This document shows, piece after piece, positions 12,601 to 21,600 of a DNA stretch of 64,000 nt. Origin of the DNA: Diospyros lotus. Taxonomy: Eukaryota > Streptophyta > Magnoliopsida > Ericales > Ebenaceae. Under the pieces are notes generated by a model. That model did no database searches, had not been told where the DNA came from, and saw nothing but the letters and a program-made list of their open reading frames with translations. The stretch's first letter is position 1. Every line of letters starts with the position of its first letter. A program made the position numbers and the translations under genes. The stretch covers positions 37,596,328-37,660,327 of the forward strand of contig NC_068340.1 in NCBI RefSeq assembly GCF_014633365.1, given 5' to 3'.

Positions 12601-15600
12601 TCTTGATTTCCTTGATCAGATGGCCTCTATTAAAGCTGAATTTAACTCCTTGTTACCTGCTGGTAAGACTGCTGCAGAGGATCTAGCTCAGTGGGATAAG
12701 TTCTTCATGGTGTGTACTCTTGCTACCATTGGTCCTGAGCTTGCTCCTGTTCGTGATTAAATTCTTGCTAGTCCTATCGTACCTACTATGGATGAAGTGT
12801 ATTCTCGTCTTCTTCGGGTTTCATCTGTTCCTACAGTGCCTCCCTCTTCTGCAAGTGATCATTCAGTCATGGCTTCACAGGTTCAGAGTAATGGCGAACA
12901 GGGAGGAAATCGTGGTAATCGGGGCAAACGCCCCAAGTGTAACTACTGTCACAAGTGGGGGCGTACTAAGGAACAATGTTATAAGTTGTATGGCTGCCCT
13001 CCTCGTGTTAATGTTGCTCATCCTGATGGTTCTCGATCTGAGTCCTTTGATGGTCATCCACCGCAATCTGTCCTTCTTACTGGGGCTGACTATGATGCGT
13101 TTCTCAAGTATAAGACGTCCCAGCAAACCTCATCCACAGTTGCTTTTGTCGCCCACTCTGGTGATTCCATTGCCTGTCTCGCTTAGTCATTCTCTTTGGG
13201 ACCATAGGTCCTAGATTCAAGTGCTTCTAACCATATCTCTAGTAATCTCCATTTGTTCTCTCATTTTACTAATTCTATTTTTTTACCTTCTGTAACATTA
13301 GTCAATGGGTCCAAAGCTGTTGCTAAAGCTATTGGCACTGCCAAACCCTTACCTTCTCTGCCTTTAGATTCTGTCCTTTATTTTCCTCATTATCCCTTTA
13401 ATCTTGTCTCTGTTAGTAAACTTACGTGTGCCTTAAATTGTTCTATCACCTTTGATGATCATTCTGTTACTATCTAGGATCGTGGTACAGAACAGATGAT
13501 TGGCGTCAGATATGAGTCGCAGGGTCTCTATCATCTCAACTTTCTTGCATCGCCTATTGCTTGCTCGGTGACTAAGTCTCCTGCTCTTCTCCACAATCGT
13601 TTAGGACATCCTAGTTTGGCTAAGTTTCAGAAGATGGTCCCCAGTTTATTTAGTTTGTCGTCTTTTCATTGTGAATCTTGACAACTTGGAAAATAGTCTC
13701 GCACTTCTTTTCCAAAGCGTGTCAATAATCGGGCTGTGTCCCCGTTTGCTTTAGTTCATTTCGATGTTTGGGGTCCTAGTCGTGTCGTGTCTGTTTTGGG
13801 TTTTCAATATTTTGTAACGTTTATCGACGATTATTCTCGTTGCACATGGTTATATTTAATGAAAAATCATTCTGAGTTATTCTCAATTTTTGAATCCTTT
13901 TGTGCTGAAATCAAAACGCAATTTCATACCTCTATCCAAGTATTGCGCAGTGACAATGCCCCTAAGTATTTTTCTATTCCCTTTACTATCTTTATATCTT
14001 CTTAGGGGATCTTGCATCAGTAGTCTTGTGCATATACACCACAACAAAATGGGGTTGCTGAGCATAAAAACAGACATTTGATTGAAATTGCTCGCACTCT
14101 TATTCTACATCATCATGTCCCTTTCGCTTTTGGGCTGAAGCTGTCCTTGCTGCTTGCTATCTCATTAACAGGATGCCCTCCTTGGTTCTTCAGCACCAGA
14201 TTCCTCATTCTCTCTTGTTTCCTGATCAACCATTATATATTATTCCTCTCCGTGTCTTTGGTTGCACCTGTTTTGTCCATAACCTGTCTTTCAGTCAAGA
14301 TAAATTGTCTGCTCGGTCCATCAAGTGCATTTTTCTTGGTTACTCTCGCCTTCAGAATGGTTATCGGTGTTATTCTCCTGACACCCGCCGTTATTTTCTT
14401 TCGGCCGATGTTACTTTATTTGAGTCATCTCCTTTCTACTATTCGTCTCATTCCGAGTGTCAACCCATTTCTGAGGCAATCCTTCTTCCCGCGAGTCTTG
14501 CTCCTATTCTCCCTGTTCCTTCTTCTACCCCATTGCAAGTTTATCATCAGCCTCGGTCTCCTCCCGGTGGAGATGTTGTTCCTGCGCCTTCTCCCATATC
14601 TCCTACTACTTCAGCGACTCCTGCTGCTACACATCCTGCTCTAGTCTCTCCACCTGCCGCGGCCCTGCCTTCTGAGGATCTGCTTTCTATTGCTCTTCGG
14701 AAAGGTACCCGTTCTTCTCGCAATCCTCACCCCATTTATAATTTTCTTAGCTATGGTCTCGCGTCTCCTTTTTGCGCTTTTGTGTCTTCCTTATCCTCTG
14801 TTTCAGTACCTAAGACTGTTAGTGAGGCACTTTCTGATCTGGGGTAGCGACAAGCAATGGTGGATGAGATGACTGCTTTGCATTTCAATGGTACTTGGTG
14901 ATGCGGTCAACAATCAAGACTCGGCCCAAGGCCGACCCAACCAAATCAGAATAGTATCACCAAAATAGTAGTGCCATAATATTATTTTAATACTTCTTAA
15001 GTTTTAGAATTCTACTTGATTTAGGATTCTACTTTATATTTCTACTTGATTTAAGATTCTACTTCATGTTTCTACTTGATTTAGGATTCTAGTTCATGTT
15101 TGATTAGGGTTTTATTTTTATTAGGATTCTAGTTAACTTTTATTTAGGATTTATTTCTATTAGAATTGGATTTTGTTTTCCAAATATTAGATGGATTTGG
15201 ATTAGCCAAACACTATAAATATACCTAGGATCTAGAGTTTGTAATCAAGTTTTAATCAATCAAATTTCAGCAACTTATTTGGGTTTTCTTAGCAAAACAG
15301 TCTTGTTTTTGCGTCTTCTTGAAAGCCAAGCTTCGGCTATTGAAGTTTGCTCTTTCAAGGGTTTATTTTGGTGTATTTTTTTCACACACGCGCTACACGC
15401 TGCGTCAGGTGGTATCAGAGCGGTTAATCAACCAATCAGATGGCCAATCTTGAAGGTAACGGTAGCAACCAGCCTCGTGATAGTGATCAGGGGTTGTCCG
15501 CAGTTTGGAGAGCAATCGAAGAACAGCGGAAAGTAACTCGTACTATCCAGCAGCAATTGGAGCAACATAGCAACCAATTGAGCACCTTACTACGAGTTGA

Positions 15601-18600
15601 TGATGACAGGAACCTGAATAATGGGGTGAATCAAGCCGGAGCGGGAAGACCACCCATTAATCATGTCCTTGTTAATCCTAGAAGACCAGTGATTGAAGAT
15701 AGCGATGAAGAGGATGATTTTGGTCGAGCAATAGCTAATCCTGGTGGTAGAGGGGTTAGGAGGAATGCACATCAGCACAACCACTGGGGCAACGATGAGT
15801 ATAAACTAAAAGTTGATATTCCTACTTTTAGTGGAGATTTTGATATTGAGGGGTTCCTGGATTGGATCACTGAGGTTGATCGTTTTTTTGAATACATGGA
15901 GATCCCAGATGAACGACAAGTAAAATTAGTGGCTTACAGATTGAAGGGTGGTGCATCTGTTTGGTGGGAGCAATTAAGAGAGACGAGATTGAGAGAAGGC
16001 CGACAGCCAGTTCAAACATGGAGACGAATGAAGCAGCTGTTAAGAGGTAGGTTTTTGCCCCCTGACTATGAACAATATATGTTTGAAGCTTATCAAATAT
16101 GTGCACAGGGAATGAAGAGTGTGAATGAATATACCTCTGAGTTTCTGCGATTGGCGGAGAGAAACCAATTGTCAGAAAGTGACAATCAACAAGCAGCTCG
16201 TTACTTGAATGGATTGAAACTTGCTATTCGTGATAAAATTGGGGTTCAGATGGTTCTGAGTGTGCAAGAAGCAAGGAACTTAGCTTTAAAGGCTGAGTTA
16301 ATGTTGAGTGAGAAATCTCGTAATGACAACTATCGTCGGTATAGTGGGAATGAAAATAAACAACCAGCTTTTGATAAAGACAAGTCGGTTCAAGGAGCGC
16401 AACCCTCCAATCCATCCCATACAGTCAACCCTAATAAGGCTACAACGGGGGGAAACATTCGAGGTACTACTTCTAATATTCCAAAATCCCCTAATCCTTA
16501 TGCAAAGCCTATTCTTTTAAAATGTTTCAAGTGCAATGAGGTTGGGCATCGATCTAGTGATTGTCTAAGAGGAAAACAGTTAACATTGTAGAAAAGGAAA
16601 AGGAAGATGTTGCTGAAGAGGAAGTATATTGCGGGCCTGATGGGGAGGATGACAAAGAAGATTATGGACATGGGCAATATACCTATGTAGTGAGGAAGTT
16701 AATGCTATCTCAAAAGAATGAAGATACTACTCAACGGCATAAGCTTTTTTGCACGAGGTGTACGGTGAAAGGAAAAATCTTTGAGTTGATTATTGATAGT
16801 GGAAGTCAAGAGAATATCATAGAAAGAGATGTGGTGGCAAAGATGCAGTTAACTCTTGAAAAACATCCAAGCCCTTACATGATTGGATGGATCAAAGAAG
16901 TTGGTGGCATACATGTGGATGAACGTTGCAGGGTGCCTTTCTCTATTGGTAAGTACTCCGACGAAGTCTATTGTGATATTGTTGATATGGATGCTTGCCA
17001 TATTTTATTTGGGAGGCCTTGGCAATTTGATGTGGATGCTACGCACTCGGGTAGGAAGAACACATATTAGCTTGAGAAAGAAGGTGTGCATTATACTTTG
17101 TTACCCATAGTGGAAAAGAATCAAACCAAAGCTTCTAAAGTGGAGTTTGATTTCGAAGATTATGTTGTCCCAGCAACCTCAACGTTTGCAAACTCAGGTC
17201 TGATTTATGCTGCTAACATGACAGAAACTCCAAGGTTATTGACTCATACTGGGGTATTTTCCAGTCCCGATGACTCAAGCATTGTTTCGCAACCCAAGGA
17301 TGGTGGTGTTTATTCTGATCGACTTGTGACTCTAAAGGAGATAGAGGTCATGGTAGCAAATCCTTCTACAGTTTATTCAAGATCTGGCACGGTTGAATCG
17401 AAGGCAATAAGATCTACTAGATTAGAGAAGCGCTCAAGATGGAAGGTTCAACGTCCTCAATCTAATAGTAATAATGCAATGGAGGCAGAAGGCAACAAAC
17501 ATGGCGATGATTGGACCCATGCCAATGCTGATATGGCTAAGAAGGGAAGGAATGTCTTTGCTCATGTTCCCTTAGCAGAAAAGTTCAAGTAGTTCAGGAA
17601 GATGTCAAGCAAAAGTTGCACAAATAAGAAATATAAGGCGACAACTGACAAGCATAGGAAGCACAAGATATTTGAGGTTGGAGATGAAGTCATGATATTT
17701 TTGAAGAAAGAACGAATTCCAGCAGGAAAGCAGAACAAGTTCAAGCCAAAGAAGTATGGTCCTTACAAGATTCCAAAGAAGACCAATGACAATGCTTATG
17801 TTGTGGATTTGCCTAATCATATGGGTATTTCTAAACATTCAAAGTGGCTAATCTCTCTTCGTACTTATCGGATGTGGATTTGTCCAAATAGGATCAAAAT
17901 TCGAGGCCGAATTTTTTCTCAAGTGAAGGTGAATGATGCGATCACCAATCAAGACTCGGCCCAAGGCCGACCCAACCAAATCAGAACAGTATCACCAAAA
18001 TAGTAGTGCCATAATGTTATTTTAATATTTCTTAAGTTTTAGAATTCTACTTGATTTAGGATTCTACTTCATGTTTCTACTTGATTTAGGATTCTAGTTC
18101 ATGTTTGATTAGGGTTTTATTTTTATTAGGATTCTAGTTAACTTTTATTTAGGATTTATTTCTATTAGAATTCTAGTTGGATTTTATTTTCCAAATATTA
18201 GATAGATTTGGATTAGCCAAACACTATAAATATACCTAGGATCTAGAGTTTGTAATCAAGTTTTAATCAATCAAATTTCAGCAACTTATTTGGGTTTTCT
18301 TAGCAAAACAGTTTTGTTTTTGCGTCTTCTTGAAAGCTAAACTTCGGCTATTGAAGTTTGCTTTTTCAAGGGTTTATTTTGGTGTGTTTTCTTCACACTC
18401 GCTCTACACGCTGCGTCACTTGGGATTTGGTTCCTTTATCCCCAGGGAAATCTCTTGTCGGTGGATCTATACTGTTAAGGTGGGTCTTGATGGGCAGGTT
18501 GATCGCCTTAAGGCCCGTTTGGTTGCCAAAGGGTATACTCAGGTTTATGGCATTGACTATGGTGACACTTTTTCCCCTGTTGCTAAGATGTCCTCTGTGC

Positions 18601-21600
18601 GTTTGTTTCTCTCAATAGCAGCAATGCGTCACTGGCCGTTGTATCAACTAGACATTAAGAATCCCTTCTTACATGGTGAGCTTCAGGAGGAGATTTATAT
18701 AGAGCAACCTCCTGGGTTTGTTGCTCAGGGGGAGTCTGGGCAAATTTGTAAACTCCGTCACTCACTATATGGGTTGAAGTAGTCTCCTCGAGTTTGGATT
18801 GGTCATTTCAGTGCTGTCATTCAAGACTTTTTTATGACTCATAGTGAGTCTGATCATTCGATTTTTTATAAAACACATCACAGAGGAGGTGTATATATTT
18901 GGTTGTCTATGTGGATGATATTGTTATTACAAGTGATGATCAAGATGGTATTATTCAGTTGAAGAAATATCTTTTCCATCATTTTCAGACTAAGGACTTG
19001 GAGTTACTTAAATACTTTCTTGGCATAGAAGTTGCTCAGTCCAGTTCTGGTATTGTTATCTCTCAACGAAAGTATGTGTTAGACATTCTGGAAGAAATTG
19101 GGATGCTTGATTGTAAACCTATAGATTCTCCTATGGACTTTAATGTAAAGCTCTTATCAAGACAGGGGGAGCCTCTTGTTGATCCTGGAAGATATCGCAG
19201 GCTAGTCGGAGAACTTAATTTTCTCACTATTACTCGCCCAGATATTTCTTTCTCAATCAGTGTTGTCAGTCAGTTTTTACAGTCTCCTTGCAATAACTAC
19301 TGGGATGCGGTAGTCCGGATTCTCAGGTATATTAAGGGAGCTCCAGGTAGAGGACTATTGTATGTGGACAAATGTCATACTCAAGTAGTCGGATATTCTG
19401 ATGCTGATTGGGTAGGTTCTCTTTCTGATAGACGGTCTACTTCAGGATATTGTGTTTTGGCTGGAGAAAACCTAGTATCTTGGAAAAGTAAGAAGTAGGA
19501 GGTTGTTGCTAGGTCGAGTGCAGAAGCAGAATATCATGCTATGGCCTTGGCAACATGTGAATTTATCTGGTTAAAACAATTGCTTCAGGAGTTCAAGTTT
19601 GGGGAGATATTACAGATGAGATTAATTTGCGACAATCAAGCTACATTACATATTGCTTCCAATCCAGTCTTTCATGAGAGGACCAAACATATCGAGATAG
19701 ATTGTCACTTCATCCGAGAGAAGATTTTATCTGGCTGTATTACCATAGATTTTGTCAATTATAATGACTAGTTAGTAAATATCTTCACTAAGTCTCTCAA
19801 GGGTCCTCGAATTGAGTATATTTGTAGCAAGCTTGGTGCATATGATATATATGCTCCAGCTTGAGGGGGAGTGTTGAGTTATATGGTTATAGTTTAGGGT
19901 TAATCCTATGTTAGAGCCCATGGCCATGGCCCATTGTATTTGTGTGTGTGTATATATATATATATATATAGGTGTATAGTTTATGAATTTAATTAAGTGG
20001 TATATACATATTAAAAGTTAGGTTTTCTTCCTAAGTTTCATATATATATATATATATAAATAAAACAAATTTATAAGAAATATATTAAAAAAATAGCTTG
20101 GTGGCCAGCTACCCCCCCGCAGCCATTGAAGAAACCCCCAGCGGTAGGGGTTCAGAACCCCCATTGCTGGGGAGTCAATGGGGTGTTCTTGAAGAAATCT
20201 CCATTACCTGATTGCTGCTGGGGTTCAGTTCTTGAAGAAACCCCTTCTGTTCTTGAAGGAAACCTTCTGTTCAGAGATGGGGCTTTCTTTGCAGTCTGTT
20301 GCCTTCATCACTCTATTTTTTATTCTTAAATATATTTCTTATATACTTGTTTTATTTATACATATACATAAAATGTATGCACATATATTTTTTAGAAAAT
20401 ATATTTTAATTGATTATATTTTTATAATTAAAATATTGAAAGACGAGAGAATGGAAAAGATATTCATCGGCAAGAATGGAAAAGAGAGAGGGATGTAGGT
20501 GGATGAGAGTAGGTGATGGAGGGATTTAGTGGATGAGGGTGAGTGAAAGGGAAATCAGTCAGTTGACGTTTAGGGTTTGAGCAATATGGGGGAAGGGATC
20601 AGGGATCAGGGGAGGATGAGCTGCAGGAAGATAAAAAAGATGGAAAGGTTGGCGAGATCCGAGATGAAGGGGCAGCAGATCTAGGGTTTCAGTGGGTGCT
20701 CTTCCGGATAAGGCTTGTGAGAGAAATTTCTCTAGAGAGAGAGAGAGCAAGCAAAATGCCTTGTTTTTCACCTGTTAAATTTCACCTTGAGATTTATGGG
20801 CTTCATTTTGTATCATTCTTACTCCATTTTTTGACGTGGACATCAAATACCATGAGCCCATGTTAAGTGGTCAGGCATTCTTCCTATATGTGATATAAAT
20901 AATCCTTCTTGCCCCATAAGAAAGTATTTTACATGGTTAGTTGATAAATAATAGTAATATGTAACTAAGTGTTCATTCCATTTTTTAAACCTAGTATTAG
21001 CTATGATGAGCATAAACAACAACAACAACATACCAAGTCTTTATCACTATGTGTGGTTGATTACATAAATTCTGGGTTTCTCTTTGATGAGCTTATATGT
21101 TGCAAAATCCAAAACAGTTTGCCCTCATTATTTCTTTCTCCAAATCCATAAGTTCCATGTACATCTATATACTGTTCAATTTTTTTCCCTCATAATCATT
21201 TCAATCACTTTCTATAATAATCTTCCCTTACTAGTAGTATATTTACAATTTTGTAAATTTTGTTTCGCTGGAATTTTATGTACATTTAGAATTGTGTAAA
21301 TATATTATTGATAAGATCGTTTAGTTGATATCAATGTAACAATTGTTGTTATGCATTAAATTTATTTTCAAATCATTTACTTATGCCGTTCTATGAAAGT
21401 ATGTGTTGACCTCAGATATGTTCAATTATTTAATTATTGAGTTCTACAAACTGTCATTTGGGTTTTCCAAATATATTCACATGTTACTCTTCAATATCTT
21501 CATTTTTGTCTTTCTAATTGTTTCTGAAGCATTTGTGCAAAATTTCCATTTCCAAACTAACTGAAACAATATATAGAAGTTAAACTTTGATTGTTTGTTG

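Larger units (their letters stand above)
14899..18418 (+). mobile_element. Non-autonomous Ty3/gypsy element nested in the copia RT region
   Basis: This 3520-bp element has LTRs at 14899-15407 and 17934-18418 and is flanked by a perfect 5-bp target duplication CTTGG (14894-14898, 18419-18423). Excising it and one duplication rejoins the copia RT frame (GTW before, DLVPLSPGK after). A primer-binding site (tggtatcagagc) starts near 15410. The internal part holds gag, an aspartic protease and only the far C-terminal integrase segment; reverse transcriptase, RNase H and the integrase core are absent. It must therefore have moved using enzymes supplied by a relative. From the first 105 bp the LTRs look about 95 percent identical, with two indels. 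Confidence 0.93.
11492..20040 (+). mobile_element. Ty1/copia LTR retrotransposon, decayed, interrupted by a nested gypsy element
   Basis: The order is 5' LTR, primer-binding site, gag, protease, integrase, reverse transcriptase, RNase H, polypurine tract, 3' LTR; this integrase-before-RT order defines Ty1/copia. The element is flanked by TATAT duplications (11487-11491, 20041-20045), low in complexity but correctly placed. The reading frame is broken by several stops and frameshifts. The RT region is interrupted at 14899-18418 by a gypsy element; without it the copia element would be about 5.0 kb. It sits in sense orientation inside intron 3 of the CPBP gene. Confidence 0.93.
11394..20440. 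repeat. Fold-back (long inverted repeat) element split by a copia insertion
   Basis: The left arm lies at about 11394-11491 and continues at 20046-20095 beyond the copia element. The right arm at about 20322-20440 reads as its reverse complement. For example, ttttaattataaaaatat (11397-11414) pairs with 20416-20433, and the motifs ctaaaaaagatatatgcat, tttatgtatat, ataaataaaacaa and taagaaatatatt recur in order on the opposite strand. The GC-richer segment 20096-20320 would be the loop. The arms match imperfectly, and I could not define outer ends or a target duplication, so the class (fold-back or MITE-like) is inference. The copia element must be younger because it interrupts the left arm. 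Confidence 0.6.
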
